NCBI RefSeq assembly: GCF_002100115.1
Contig: NZ_ANBM01000002.1
Location: 62,001-126,000 of the forward strand
DNA length: 64,000 bases
Reading direction: 5' to 3'
Source of the DNA: Anaerovibrio sp. JC8
Lineage (GTDB): Bacteria > Bacillota > Negativicutes > Selenomonadales > Selenomonadaceae
Part shown: piece after piece, positions 1 to 8,525 of the stretch
How positions within the stretch are numbered: the first letter of the stretch is position 1
How the letters are laid out: each line of letters starts with the position of its first letter
Translations under genes and position numbers: made by a program
Notes under the pieces: model-generated
What the model was told of the DNA's origin: nothing
What the model saw: only the letters and a program-made list of their open reading frames with translations
Databases searched by the model: none

Positions 1-526
1 TTACCACAGCAGTCTGTCCCACATCAAGACGGCCAATCTCCCGGGCCATCTCCATGCCGAACTTCATATCCTTTATTTCTTCATCAGTCGGCTGCCGCTT
101 AGTGAGAACACCCACCTCAGGCATTAGGGATTTAATCAGTGCTGTCTGGTCAAAAGCCACCAGATCATCCTTGGCCAACTCCTTAATAAAGGCCAGCATC
201 AAGGTATCATCCTTACGGTCCGGCAAAGTAAATATCAGGGAAAGCATACGAAGATCCGGCTGCACATGCTGACCACTATAGAGAATCTCCTTGGTAACCT
301 TGCCAATCATGGTTACCTGCTGAACCCTATTTTCCTTCAAGTAGTCGATGATAGCCTGCAACTGGGCCACATTTATATCCTTGTAGCCAGCGGTGCATTC
401 CTTTAACTCCTCATCGACTCCAGGAACCAAGCCCACACAATATACCTCATAGCCCATAGCCTTAGCCGCCATTGCACATTCCACAGGCAAACGGCCCACA
501 CCAGCCAAAAGACCAATTTTTTCCAT
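1..526 (-). CDS. lpxI: UDP-2,3-diacylglucosamine diphosphatase LpxI (partial)
   Basis: Catalyses hydrolysis of UDP-2,3-diacylglucosamine to lipid X and UMP in lipid A synthesis, as the alternative to LpxH. The gene runs off the left edge, so only the first 175 codons are visible of a family usually near 270 residues. It opens with MEKIGLLAGVGRLPVE, the glycine-rich start typical of LpxI (DUF1009), and includes the segment MIGKVTKEILY. The catalytic C-terminal domain lies outside the window. ATG at 526 has AGGCT-type SD spacing and sits 15 bases after lpxA, so the two are co-transcribed. Identification rests on the N-terminal half plus the lpxA/fabZ/lpxC context. Confidence 0.9.
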   Translation of the reverse strand, partial: MEKIGLLAGVGRLPVECAMAAKAMGYEVYCVGLVPGVDEELKECTAGYKDINVAQLQAIIDYLKENRVQQVTMIGKVTKEILYSGQHVQPDLRMLSLIFTLPDRKDDTLMLAFIKELAKDDLVAFDQTALIKSLMPEVGVLTKRQPTDEEIKDMKFGMEMAREIGRLDVGQTAVV

Positions 527-541
527 ACCTAGCCTCCGATA

Positions 542-1381
542 TTACTCCTCAGATTCCTCGCCGGATTTGGAAGTATGCTTCACATTTGGACGGCATATCC
601 CCCGATCGGCATTTCTGAGGAAATTAAGTAAGTGCTCTACTTCCTCGCAGGAATCCACCTGCTCCTCAATGGCCTCAATGGCCTCCGGCAAACGAAGGCC
701 GGAACGGTACAGGAATTTATACGCCTGCTTTATCTTGCTGCGATTCTCCGCTGTAATACCAGCCCGGGACATACCAACACTGTTAAGGCCACATGCTCTG
801 GCCGGAGAACCATCCACAATGGTAAACGGAACAATATCATGAATATTGCGGGACATGCCACTGACCATGGCGTTGCGGCCAATGCGAACAAACTGATGCA
901 CCCCGGCCATCCCGCCGATAACCGCTCTGTCCTCTACCACCACATGACCAGCCACCATGGCAGCGTTGGCCATGACAATGTTATTGCCCAAAACACAATT
1001 GTGAGCCACATGAACATAGGCCATTAGCAGACAGTCATCACCAATCCGTGTAACCTCGTCCTCTCCACAGGCGCGATGTATAGTGCAAAACTCATGAATC
1101 TTGGTACGGTTGCCAATCTCCACAAAGCTGCGTTCACCCTTGAACTTCAAATCCTGAGGTTCCTCACCAATGGAAGCCCCCTGGAAAATATGGCAATCCT
1201 GCCCAATCTTTGTATAGCCGGTAATTACCACGTTAGGGCCAATTTCCGTACCATCACCGATTTCAACATTTTCCCCGATAACAGTGAATGGACCAATTTT
1301 AACATTTTTGCCCAATTTGGCATTGGGATGGACCACGGAAAACTTATGTATATCAGCAACAGAATTATTGTTATCTGTCAT
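542..1381 (-). CDS. lpxA: acyl-ACP--UDP-N-acetylglucosamine O-acyltransferase LpxA
   Basis: First step of lipid A synthesis: transfers a 3-hydroxyacyl chain from ACP to UDP-GlcNAc in the cytoplasm. The 279-residue protein shows left-handed beta-helix hexapeptide repeats over about residues 15-190 and the catalytic segment AYVHVAHNC, with H127 matching the family's active-site histidine. The alpha-helical C-terminus follows with an extended acidic tail ending SGEESEE. Its length is slightly above the usual 255-270. ATG has an AAGGAG ribosome site 11 bases upstream. It sits between fabZ and lpxI, the normal order in Negativicutes and many Proteobacteria. Confidence 0.95.
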   Translation of the reverse strand: MTDNNNSVADIHKFSVVHPNAKLGKNVKIGPFTVIGENVEIGDGTEIGPNVVITGYTKIGQDCHIFQGASIGEEPQDLKFKGERSFVEIGNRTKIHEFCTIHRACGEDEVTRIGDDCLLMAYVHVAHNCVLGNNIVMANAAMVAGHVVVEDRAVIGGMAGVHQFVRIGRNAMVSGMSRNIHDIVPFTIVDGSPARACGLNSVGMSRAGITAENRSKIKQAYKFLYRSGLRLPEAIEAIEEQVDSCEEVEHLLNFLRNADRGICRPNVKHTSKSGEESEE

Positions 1382-1428
1382 ATAAAACTACACTCCTTTA
1401 GTACGCCCGAAAAAAGCCAAACAGCATT

Positions 1429-1500
1429 CAGCATACAACCATAGCCACAATCAATGACATATCTTTACTATGGTATAAGTCATGAAATAGTTGTATGCTG
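1429..1500. repeat. 72-bp imperfect palindrome between fabZ and lpxA
   Basis: An 11-base arm at 1429-1439 is perfectly repeated inverted at 1490-1500, and a smaller nested pair lies at 1454-1458 and 1479-1483. It fills most of the 200-base gap between fabZ and lpxA. No T-run follows it on the minus strand, so it does not look like a simple terminator. It could be an mRNA processing or attenuation hairpin, or a small palindromic repeat. Confidence 0.6.
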
Positions 1501-1582
1501 CTACACGCCATTTTGGCCTATTTTCCATCATTTTTAGGCAAATACTAAATATTTCTCTGCTTTTCTTTATTTTATGTCTATT

Positions 1583-2023
1583 TTACTCTCCGGCTGGACG
1601 TTGCAATGCAAAGGTGAAGTCACCCTGTGCGGCAAAAACACCATCTACAAAGGATTCAGCGTGTAATCTGCCATAATCGCCGTGAACCTTTACCAGCTCT
1701 GCCTTCATTATCAGCTGATCCCCTGGTACTACCGGCTTCTTGAACTTAATATTATCCATGCCACCAAAGAGGGCAATTTTACCACGGTTTTCCTCAGGAT
1801 AAAGCATAGCAATGCCACCCACCTGGGCCATGGCCTCCAAAATCAGCACACCTGGCATAATAGCCTGATGTGGAAAATGACCATGGAACTGTGGCTCATT
1901 ATAAGTTACATTCTTGATGCCGGTGGCAGATTTGAATGGGTCAATCTCAATAATACGGTCAACCAACAGGAATGGTGCCCGGTGAGGCAAAATCTTCTTG
2001 ATTTCATCTACTTCCAATATCAT
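1583..2023 (-). CDS. fabZ: 3-hydroxyacyl-ACP dehydratase FabZ
   Basis: Dehydrates 3-hydroxyacyl-ACP in type II fatty acid synthesis, competing with LpxA/LpxD for the same acyl-ACP pool. The protein has 146 residues, the usual length, with a single hot-dog fold. The catalytic pair is visible: H49 in FHGHFP and E63 in PGVLILEAMAQ. ATG at 2023 has GAAGG seven bases upstream. It lies 48 bases after lpxC and before lpxA, so hydroxyacyl supply for lipid A and for membrane lipids is set by one transcript. Confidence 0.96.
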   Translation of the reverse strand: MILEVDEIKKILPHRAPFLLVDRIIEIDPFKSATGIKNVTYNEPQFHGHFPHQAIMPGVLILEAMAQVGGIAMLYPEENRGKIALFGGMDNIKFKKPVVPGDQLIMKAELVKVHGDYGRLHAESFVDGVFAAQGDFTFALQRPAGE

Positions 2024-2071
2024 ATTAATACCTTCTTCCTTTTTAGATGTTTACAGATATTTAAAAATAAC

Positions 2072-2899
2072 TTACTTGGCAAATGCTTCAGCCAAATGCT
2101 TGGCCATGGTGGTATTCAGGGCATGGCCGGATTTAACGGCAATAATATGCCCCTTGATAAAGCCGGCCAACCGCAAATCGCCCACAATATCCAGAATCTT
2201 ATGGCGGACCAATTCATCCGGATAACGGAGCTCATTCATCCAGCCCTGGTCATTGTACACTATAACATTCTCCATAGTGCCGCCCAAGCCCAGGCCCATT
2301 TTACGCAGAGCCTCCACCTCTGCCTCATAGGCAATAGTTCTTGCGGCTCCCACTTCTTTGATATATTCTGACTTAGTTATTTCATAATCACCATATTGAA
2401 TCCCAATAAGCGGATGCGGATTGATGGATGTGAAGCTTACCCTGAATCCATCATACGGAATAGCCAGGATAAACTTGTCCCCATCGTCTACCCGGTACAG
2501 CTTATCAATGACAATTTCCTGACGCTGAGCATCCAACTCCCTGATTCCAGCCTGTTCAATCAGCTCACAAAAAACCTTGGAGCTGCCATCCGCCACCGGT
2601 GGCTCCTCCGAGTCAATAAGTACACGGCAATTATCTATCTGCATGGCATTAAACGCCGACATAAGATGCTCAATGGTGAACATCTTGATTCCATTATCTT
2701 CAATTGTAGTAGCTCTGAGAGTAGAGGTAACATTTTCGGCCTTGGCTTCCACCTGAGGGGCCCCCTCCAAATCGTTTCTTACAAAAACGATTCCCGTATC
2801 CACCTCAGCCGGCTGCAGAGTCAAATGAACATCCACACCAGAGTGCAACCCTACTCCCACATAGCTTACTTCTGAGTTTAGGGTGGTCTGTTTACTCAA
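2072..2899 (-). CDS. lpxC: UDP-3-O-acyl-N-acetylglucosamine deacetylase LpxC
   Basis: Zinc deacetylase, the committed step of lipid A synthesis. The 275-residue protein has both duplicated domains. Zinc ligands are visible as H78 in TIEHLMSA and H233/D237 in VRHKILDIVGDL, and the catalytic histidine is in KSGHALN. The start is TTG at 2899, chosen because AAGGAGG lies eight bases upstream and the reading begins SKQTTL, as in relatives. It has its own promoter (2934-2962) although it lies directly behind lpxL, so lipid A commitment can be controlled separately. Confidence 0.95.
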   Translation of the reverse strand: MSKQTTLNSEVSYVGVGLHSGVDVHLTLQPAEVDTGIVFVRNDLEGAPQVEAKAENVTSTLRATTIEDNGIKMFTIEHLMSAFNAMQIDNCRVLIDSEEPPVADGSSKVFCELIEQAGIRELDAQRQEIVIDKLYRVDDGDKFILAIPYDGFRVSFTSINPHPLIGIQYGDYEITKSEYIKEVGAARTIAYEAEVEALRKMGLGLGGTMENVIVYNDQGWMNELRYPDELVRHKILDIVGDLRLAGFIKGHIIAVKSGHALNTTMAKHLAEAFAK

Positions 2900-2933
2900 A
2901 TTCAGCCCTCCTTGACATAGTTTTGTATTTTTT

Positions 2934-2962
2934 ATTATACATATTTTCCATCAATAGTGCAA
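2934..2962 (-). promoter_or_regulatory. sigma-70 type promoter of lpxC
   Basis: On the minus strand, TTGCAC and TATAAT are separated by exactly 17 bases. The -10 lies about 35 bases upstream of the TTG start. It overlaps the intergenic space right after the lpxL stop codon. Confidence 0.7.
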
Positions 2963-2967
2963 AATTC

Positions 2968-3846
2968 CTACTCCAGACCTGCCTCACGCGCTGATTTCCA
3001 ACGGTCATGGAGCCAAAACCAATCCTCGGGATACTCTCTTATATGAGCCTCCAAAAGGTCCATAACCTGCTGGGTTGCCTTTTCAATATCTGCTTTTTTA
3101 TTATTAGTCTTATCCACATAAATTGGCGGATATATAGTAATATGGTGTCCCCCATCAGGACGGTGCACTATCTGTCCATGAAAAATAGGTGCGTTCTGAA
3201 AACGGGCCAACTGGGCTGGCCCCGTAAAGCAGTTGGTAGGTCGATTGAAAAAATTTAGGATTATACCATCATTGATGGCCGGGTCCTGATCGGTAATAAG
3301 GCCGATCATCCACCCCTCCTTTATCATCTTGAACATTTCCCGAATGCCTTTAGTATATGTAATATGCATTCCCACCATGGTACGGTATTCATTAATAAAC
3401 CGGTCCATGGCACCATCCTTCTGCTTGCGGGCAACACCTACCAGCGGCACGCCATATTGGGCTAAAGCCGCTCCCATCAGCTCCCAGCTATCACTGTGTG
3501 AGGTAGCAATAACCGCCCCCTGTTTCTTGTCAATGGCCTCCTGAAGGTATTCCAAACCATCAATGGTGACATATTCCTTCATGCGGTCATTTTTCAACAA
3601 TTCAGGGTAACGCAGTACCTCCATAAGCATTGGTCCAAACTGCACCCAAGAAGCCTTGGCAATACTCTTTGCCTCAGCATCATCTACACCCAGGCAACGC
3701 TTGATGTTATCCACTGCCATCACCTTGCGGCGTTTCGGTACTGCCCCCCAGGTCAGCTTACCCAAAATCTTACCAAATCTATTACAGCCAGCCATGGAAA
3801 ACCGACAGGCCAGCCAACTAAACATTTTCATCAAATAGTAGCCCAA
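2968..3846 (-). CDS. lipid A biosynthesis acyltransferase (LpxL/HtrB family)
   Basis: Adds a secondary (lauroyl-type) chain to lipid A precursors at the inner membrane. The 292-residue protein has an N-terminal membrane anchor (residues about 3-20) and the HX4D/E acyltransferase motif as HSDSWE (H117, E122). The chosen start is TTG at 3846, with AGAAGGTG five bases upstream. The open frame continues to an ATG at 3903, but that adds a polar stretch unlike the family. Its place between lpxC and glpQ fits late lipid A steps. The exact acyl specificity cannot be told. Confidence 0.88.
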   Translation of the reverse strand: MGYYLMKMFSWLACRFSMAGCNRFGKILGKLTWGAVPKRRKVMAVDNIKRCLGVDDAEAKSIAKASWVQFGPMLMEVLRYPELLKNDRMKEYVTIDGLEYLQEAIDKKQGAVIATSHSDSWELMGAALAQYGVPLVGVARKQKDGAMDRFINEYRTMVGMHITYTKGIREMFKMIKEGWMIGLITDQDPAINDGIILNFFNRPTNCFTGPAQLARFQNAPIFHGQIVHRPDGGHHITIYPPIYVDKTNNKKADIEKATQQVMDLLEAHIREYPEDWFWLHDRWKSAREAGLE

Positions 3847-3919
3847 AATTACACCTTCTGTCAGATTTAAATTTGCCTGTACTATTCTATCACATTTATG
3901 CAAACTTTGTAATATAAAA

Positions 3920-3951
3920 GGACCAGGGGGTATTCACATACTCCCTGGTCC
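3920..3951 (-). terminator. terminator of glpQ
   Basis: A 14-base-pair stem with one mismatch and a four-base loop is followed on the minus strand by TTTTATATT. It lies 19 bases after the glpQ stop. Confidence 0.85.
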
Positions 3952-3969
3952 AGGTTAAACTATATTTTT

Positions 3970-5112
3970 TTAGTAGGATGCATCAGCACCGCCAGTAACC
4001 TTGTCGGTCTGAACCTCAATATGATCTGGCTCCAGATGATACTTGGACTGGAACGGATGCTTAGGATAGAGCTTCGCACCCTTCTTCTCCAGGAAGGAAC
4101 GGAGAATCCATGGCTTATCGGAGATAAGGCCATCTACACCCATGTCGTACATCATTTCCATGTCCTTAACATCATTTACGGTCCAAGGAACTACCTTCAT
4201 GCCTAAGGAATGAGCCTCATCCACCATGTTCTTGCTGATTTCACCGTAATATGGAGAAACAATATCAGCACCAAAGGAATGAGCAGCCGCAATTGCATCG
4301 CCCTTGAAGTCCTTAATATCCAGACCACCTAACCAAGGAGATTTTTCCTTGTCAAAAGGTCTCAGGGACTCAGCAGACTTGCCCCAGGATGGCTCCTCCT
4401 CAATCAATGCAGAAAGAGTGATGTTTGGATTCATCTTCTTTTCCATCATGAGGGTCTCCCAGTCGAAGGACTGAAGGACTACGCGGTCTTCCATGCCATA
4501 TTTCTGCACCAGCTCATTGAAGCGGGTAAGGAATGCCTTCTTGTCAGCATTGCCGGCATGCTCAGCCACATTCAGTGGATCAGGATAAGACTTGGTCTCA
4601 ATGTTTAACTTAACATTCTCATTGCCTGATTCCTTTACCAGCTGGAACAGCTGCTCCAGGGTTGGAATCTGAGCGAACTCAGGGTTTACTCTGGTCAAGC
4701 CATGAAGCTTGTAATACTCAATATCAGGATTGATGTCAGAAACATTGAACTTCTGAATCTCAGCCACGGTCATCTTGCGAATATCGTATTTGCCGGCTTC
4801 AACCCTCTTACCGTTCGCATCACGGGTGATGTCAGGATTCAGGAACGGATTGTGACTCATTACAATATCACCATCCGCGGTGAACTGCATGTCACACTCG
4901 ATGCAGGTTGCGCCATTTTCAATGGCATATGCGTAGGAATACAAAGTATTCTCTGGGCGGGCATCACGGCCGCCGCGATGTGGCTCAAAGTCGAAAACCC
5001 CTGCAAAATCAACCTTTGCCTCAGCCTGTGGCAAATCAGCAACACCGGCTACCCCAGTTGCCATTACTGCTGCCAAAATACCCATAGCAATTTTTTTACG
5101 ATTCAATTTCAT
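3970..5112 (-). CDS. glpQ: exported glycerophosphodiester phosphodiesterase
   Basis: Hydrolyses glycerophosphodiesters to glycerol 3-phosphate and an alcohol, here in the periplasm. The 380-residue protein has a signal peptide (residues 1 to about 32, with a lysine-rich start and AEA cleavage region). The GDPD active-site set follows: H45-R46, E54 in PENT, E72 and D74 in IECDMQF, and H87 in MSHNP. It is flanked by terminators and has its own promoter, so it is a single-gene unit inserted in the lipid A cluster. It may recycle phospholipid head groups of the outer envelope (inference). Confidence 0.9.
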   Translation of the reverse strand: MKLNRKKIAMGILAAVMATGVAGVADLPQAEAKVDFAGVFDFEPHRGGRDARPENTLYSYAYAIENGATCIECDMQFTADGDIVMSHNPFLNPDITRDANGKRVEAGKYDIRKMTVAEIQKFNVSDINPDIEYYKLHGLTRVNPEFAQIPTLEQLFQLVKESGNENVKLNIETKSYPDPLNVAEHAGNADKKAFLTRFNELVQKYGMEDRVVLQSFDWETLMMEKKMNPNITLSALIEEEPSWGKSAESLRPFDKEKSPWLGGLDIKDFKGDAIAAAHSFGADIVSPYYGEISKNMVDEAHSLGMKVVPWTVNDVKDMEMMYDMGVDGLISDKPWILRSFLEKKGAKLYPKHPFQSKYHLEPDHIEVQTDKVTGGADASY

Positions 5113-5146
5113 TTTATTTCCCCCTTAAAATAATGAATCTATAATC

Positions 5147-5175
5147 AGTATAGCAGAAAATTGAAAGAATGTTTA
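5147..5175 (-). promoter_or_regulatory. probable promoter of glpQ
   Basis: The minus strand has TAAACA and TATACT with a 17-base spacer; the -10 lies 35 bases before the ATG. The -10 is good and the -35 matches four of six bases. Confidence 0.5.
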
Positions 5176-5232
5176 TACAATTTTGGTCCTTTTTGCATGG
5201 GTATTATGTCTTAAATTCCTTATAAATAATAA

Positions 5233-5272
5233 AAGACCTCTGAACAAAGCCTGCGCTAAGTTCAGAGGTCTT
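5233..5272 (-). terminator. terminator at the end of the bamA-lpxD operon
   Basis: A perfect 13-base-pair stem with a 14-base loop is followed on the minus strand by TTTTATTATT. It starts four bases after the lpxD stop codon. Confidence 0.88.
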
Positions 5273-5276
5273 ATAC

Positions 5277-6296
5277 TTACTTGGACAGCTCCTCTACTTT
5301 CTTTTCCAGAGCCTTTATCTGCTTGCCCATATCCGCAAGCTTTTTCATATGAGCCTGCATGCGCAACCATTCCTGATGTGGTCTCGCAGGAAATCCGGCA
5401 TAGAATACTCCCTCAGGAGTATTGCCAATAATACCGCTACGGGCCGCAAATACTGAGTTGCCTCCAATATCAATGTGCCCTACAGTACCGGTCTGGCCGC
5501 CGAAGGTAACATTTGTCCCCGTATTGGTGGAACCGGAAATGCCAGTCTGAGCCACAATCAGATTATTAGGACCAATATGGCAATTATGACCGATATGTAC
5601 CAGATTATCAATCTTGGTTCCCTTGCCGATTATGGTGGAGCCGATGGTAGCCCGGTCAATACCCGCATGGGCACCAATCTCCGTATCGTCCTCCAGCACC
5701 ACGTTGCCCACCTGAGGTACCTTGGTATGCACTCCATCCTTGGTGGTAAAGCCAAAGCCGTCAGCACCAATAACAGCAGAGCTATGGACAATAACCCGCT
5801 TACCCACCTTGCAGTGTTCCCGTATGGTCACGCTGGAATAAAGGGTAGCATCATCATCCACAGTGGCATACTGACCAACATAAACATGAGGGTAAATTAC
5901 TACCCGATCCCCGATAACCGCATGGTCATCCACATAGGCAAAAGGCAAAATAGTAACATCCTTGCCAATTGTAACATCCTTGCCAATATGTGCCTCCGGA
6001 TTTACGCCCTTTTCATGCTGAATTGGAGGTGTAAATGTTGTCAGCAGCACCGCAAAGGCTGCCCGCGGATTCTCCACGTAAATGGCAGGTAGCGGAAAAT
6101 CCACATCCACAGTGTTCGGCAGCAGAACCGCCCCTGCCTTGGACTTTGCTGCCTCCTCCACATGGGCCTCGTCAGCAAAGGTAACAGCCTCGCCATCAGC
6201 CCCTTCAATATTGTTTACTCCAGTAATGACAATAGAAGGTTCCCCGGCCAAACGGCCTCCCACCAGTGTTGCGATCTCCTGTAATGTCATTTTCAT
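5277..6296 (-). CDS. lpxD: UDP-3-O-acylglucosamine N-acyltransferase LpxD
   Basis: Third lipid A step: N-acylation of UDP-3-O-acyl-glucosamine. In the 339 residues the N-terminal uridine-binding domain (1 to about 100) is followed by hexapeptide repeats. The catalytic histidine is in NLVHIGHNCHIG (H237). The C-terminus (about 315-339) is a charged helix that can form the trimer coiled coil. ATG at 6296 has GGGGAG ten bases upstream; a second ATG two codons later is possible. It is the last gene of the operon starting with tamB or upstream, directly behind the ompH genes as in many diderms. Confidence 0.95.
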   Translation of the reverse strand: MKMTLQEIATLVGGRLAGEPSIVITGVNNIEGADGEAVTFADEAHVEEAAKSKAGAVLLPNTVDVDFPLPAIYVENPRAAFAVLLTTFTPPIQHEKGVNPEAHIGKDVTIGKDVTILPFAYVDDHAVIGDRVVIYPHVYVGQYATVDDDATLYSSVTIREHCKVGKRVIVHSSAVIGADGFGFTTKDGVHTKVPQVGNVVLEDDTEIGAHAGIDRATIGSTIIGKGTKIDNLVHIGHNCHIGPNNLIVAQTGISGSTNTGTNVTFGGQTGTVGHIDIGGNSVFAARSGIIGNTPEGVFYAGFPARPHQEWLRMQAHMKKLADMGKQIKALEKKVEELSK

Positions 6297-6323
6297 ATTC
6301 CCAAATCTCCCCTAATCAGCGGC

Positions 6324-6773
6324 TTACTGCAGCTTGGCAATAACGTCATCCGTGACGTCCACTCCGCCGGTAACCATACCATCCTTGCCATTGCTCTTTA
6401 CCACAGTATCCAGCTTCTTTTCCTTGGCGATACTGTCCATGGCGGCATAAATCTTGGATTGAACCTGAGTAGCGTACTGCTGCTGGATGCCAGCTGCCTG
6501 CATTCTCAACTGCTGCTGCAGCTCCTGAAATTTCTGGGCATCCTCCTCAGAATTAATATTGGCACTCTGCTCCTTTAACTGCTTTTCTGCATCCTTTTGG
6601 AAATCCTCCATACGCTTCTGCATTTCTTCCAGAGAGCTCTTTATCTGAGGAGCCTCGGTCTGAACACGCTCATAATCCACATAACCAACATTTACCTTGC
6701 CGCATCCGGCAGTGATAAACAATGCACACAGTGCAGCCAGAGCCAGCACCAGGGCTTTCTTCTTAAAAATCAT
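6324..6773 (-). CDS. OmpH/Skp-like periplasmic chaperone, lipoprotein
   Basis: Likely chaperone for outer-membrane proteins. The 149-residue protein has a lipoprotein signal with the lipobox ITAGC (C24), then GYVDYERVQTEAP, the usual OmpH start strand. A long coiled-coil region rich in Q, E and K (about 40-115) and a closing beta segment with VTGGVDVTDDVIAKL follow. Soluble Skp is not normally lipidated, so this copy would be anchored to a membrane. It is the third of three OmpH-type genes in a row before lpxD. Confidence 0.85.
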   Translation of the reverse strand: MIFKKKALVLALAALCALFITAGCGKVNVGYVDYERVQTEAPQIKSSLEEMQKRMEDFQKDAEKQLKEQSANINSEEDAQKFQELQQQLRMQAAGIQQQYATQVQSKIYAAMDSIAKEKKLDTVVKSNGKDGMVTGGVDVTDDVIAKLQ

Positions 6774-6807
6774 TGCATTTGGCCTCTTTTCATATAAAAA
6801 TTAAACA

Positions 6808-7866
6808 TTATTGTATATTTTTCATCTCCTGCAACATTTCATCCGTCAAGTCCAGAGTATTGATGCCAATAACCGGTGACCTAAGTTCATGCCATGTCAC
6901 AAACCCCAGGCGGTCAAACTCCAGGCCCAGAATATTATCTACAGGATCTGTAATTATCAAATTTAGATGATGAACCATGGCCAGCTTGGCAGCCCGACTG
7001 GAAATATCCTCAAAAATTTTCTTTTCCAGCAGGTCAATTTCCCTCAGCTTCAGCTCCAAAGTCGTCTTTTTCCTGGCAAGATCCATTTTAAGCTGGATAG
7101 GCTTCATGGCTTCATCAATAGCCTGGGCATTTCGCCCCTGCACCTCTGCAAAATGCTGCATTGCATCGGTCTGGGCCTGCCCCCTTATGCTGTTTTCCTC
7201 AGCCAGCATATTGCGCCGGGCTTCCCCAGTTGCGGCCTCCACCGCAACCTCGTAGCGGTGTTGCTGATCCTTCAGCAACTGATTATGGCGTTCATTCCGC
7301 TCATCCTTCAGACGATTCCACTCAGCCTGCAGGCTGGCCCGTTCCGCCTCACTTAGTTCCAAGGTAGCTGCATTATCCGCCTTTATTTGAATATTTAAAA
7401 TACGATTTTCATACTCCCGGTCAATGGCAGCCCGTTCCTGGTCAAACTGGGATTTCATGCGGTCATAAATGGCATCAGCCTGAGCCTTCAGCTCATCCAT
7501 CGTTTCTGAATGGCTGGTTATAATCTCCAAATTGGCTTTTTGCTTGGCCGCATCCTCAAACAGCTTTTTATCAGCCGTAACAGCCTGAGCGGTTAATTCA
7601 AAGCTCTTCAGCTTTAATTCTGCCTCCATGGACGCAGCCTCCCGCAGCAATGTCTGAAGCTGGCCATAATCCTTGTGAACCCTGATAACCTGTGCCATAT
7701 CCATAATCCCGATTTCCGGCTCCTGGATTGCGGTTGGGGTATTCTGACGGTTAAACAGAAAAAAAAGCGCTAAAACAAGTATAGTAATAGCCGCTGCACC
7801 CATCCATATCCGCCTGTTTCTTAAGCTGTTATTCCTGTCTGTATCCTGTTGCGCCTTAACAGCCAT
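6808..7866 (-). CDS. membrane-anchored coiled-coil protein with OmpH-like features
   Basis: No assigned function. The 352-residue protein has an N-terminal cytoplasmic stretch, one transmembrane segment (about 22-39) and the strand IGIMDMAQVIRVHKDYGQL, which resembles the opening of OmpH. A very long predicted coiled coil (about 75-300) follows. The end, IITDPVDNILGLEFDRLGF with a final DLTDEMLQEMKNIQ, mirrors the OmpH close ('DLTDDV..L'). It sits between two clear ompH genes. I read it as an enlarged, inner-membrane-anchored Skp relative; an adaptor spanning the periplasm is an alternative. Confidence 0.75.
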   Translation of the reverse strand: MAVKAQQDTDRNNSLRNRRIWMGAAAITILVLALFFLFNRQNTPTAIQEPEIGIMDMAQVIRVHKDYGQLQTLLREAASMEAELKLKSFELTAQAVTADKKLFEDAAKQKANLEIITSHSETMDELKAQADAIYDRMKSQFDQERAAIDREYENRILNIQIKADNAATLELSEAERASLQAEWNRLKDERNERHNQLLKDQQHRYEVAVEAATGEARRNMLAEENSIRGQAQTDAMQHFAEVQGRNAQAIDEAMKPIQLKMDLARKKTTLELKLREIDLLEKKIFEDISSRAAKLAMVHHLNLIITDPVDNILGLEFDRLGFVTWHELRSPVIGINTLDLTDEMLQEMKNIQ

Positions 7867-7890
7867 AAGAATCCCCCTTGTTGTAATAAA

Positions 7891-7916
7891 GTACCGAGCA
7901 CAAAAGTGCTCGGCAC
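7891..7916 (-). terminator. hairpin between two ompH-type genes
   Basis: An 11-base-pair stem with one mismatch and an AAAA loop is followed on the minus strand by a modest T-rich stretch, TACTTTATTA. It lies inside the operon, so partial termination or mRNA processing is more likely than a full stop. Confidence 0.65.
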
Positions 7917-7941
7917 CGTTATTATCTCATTTCAGCTTATC

Positions 7942-8406
7942 TTACTTGTTGAGCTTCTTAAGAACATCCTGAGTAAGGTCAGTTCCGCCGTATACTACAG
8001 CTTCCTTGTTGAGAACTACAGTAATGCCCTTGGCATCAGCAACTTCCTTTACAGCTGCTTCAATCTTGTTGCGGACAGGCTCCATCATGTCCATCTGCTG
8101 CTGCTGGAGACGCTGCATGGTCTGCTGATAATACTCGGCCTTCTGCTGGTCGTTCATGCCGGCAGACTTCTCTTCAAAGTCCTTCTGGGCATCATTGGTC
8201 AACTGCTGCATCTGAGCCTGCATATCGGTTACATCCTTAATGGAACCAAACTGGGAATAATCAACCACACCTACATTGGAGGATGCAGCTGCATTGGCAA
8301 TGCTGCTATTGGACTGGGACAATGCCAGGGCCACAACAGAGCCAACAAATACCAGAGCAATGAGAACACTGATAATCTTTACCTGAGTTTTCTTTAACTG
8401 TACCAT
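7942..8406 (-). CDS. ompH: OmpH family outer membrane protein chaperone
   Basis: Skp/OmpH-type periplasmic chaperone for unfolded barrel proteins. The 154-residue protein has an N-terminal hydrophobic signal or anchor (about 10-30), then GVVDYSQFGSIKDVTDMQ, a glutamine-rich coiled coil (about 55-115) and the family end VYGGTDLTQDVLKKLNK. The first OmpH-type gene after the barrel genes, it begins with ATG at 8406 and AAGGAG ten bases upstream. Its context downstream of bamA supports the role. Confidence 0.88.
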   Translation of the reverse strand: MVQLKKTQVKIISVLIALVFVGSVVALALSQSNSSIANAAASSNVGVVDYSQFGSIKDVTDMQAQMQQLTNDAQKDFEEKSAGMNDQQKAEYYQQTMQRLQQQQMDMMEPVRNKIEAAVKEVADAKGITVVLNKEAVVYGGTDLTQDVLKKLNK

Positions 8407-8525
8407 AATTTCTTCTCCTTTTTGTGAGTAAAATTAATATAATTATTGCTCGCCAAGGCCACAAACTCGCCCTATGACTGCACATATTATAACAAAGTAT
8501 CAGATTTCATTCAATAAAATATAAA

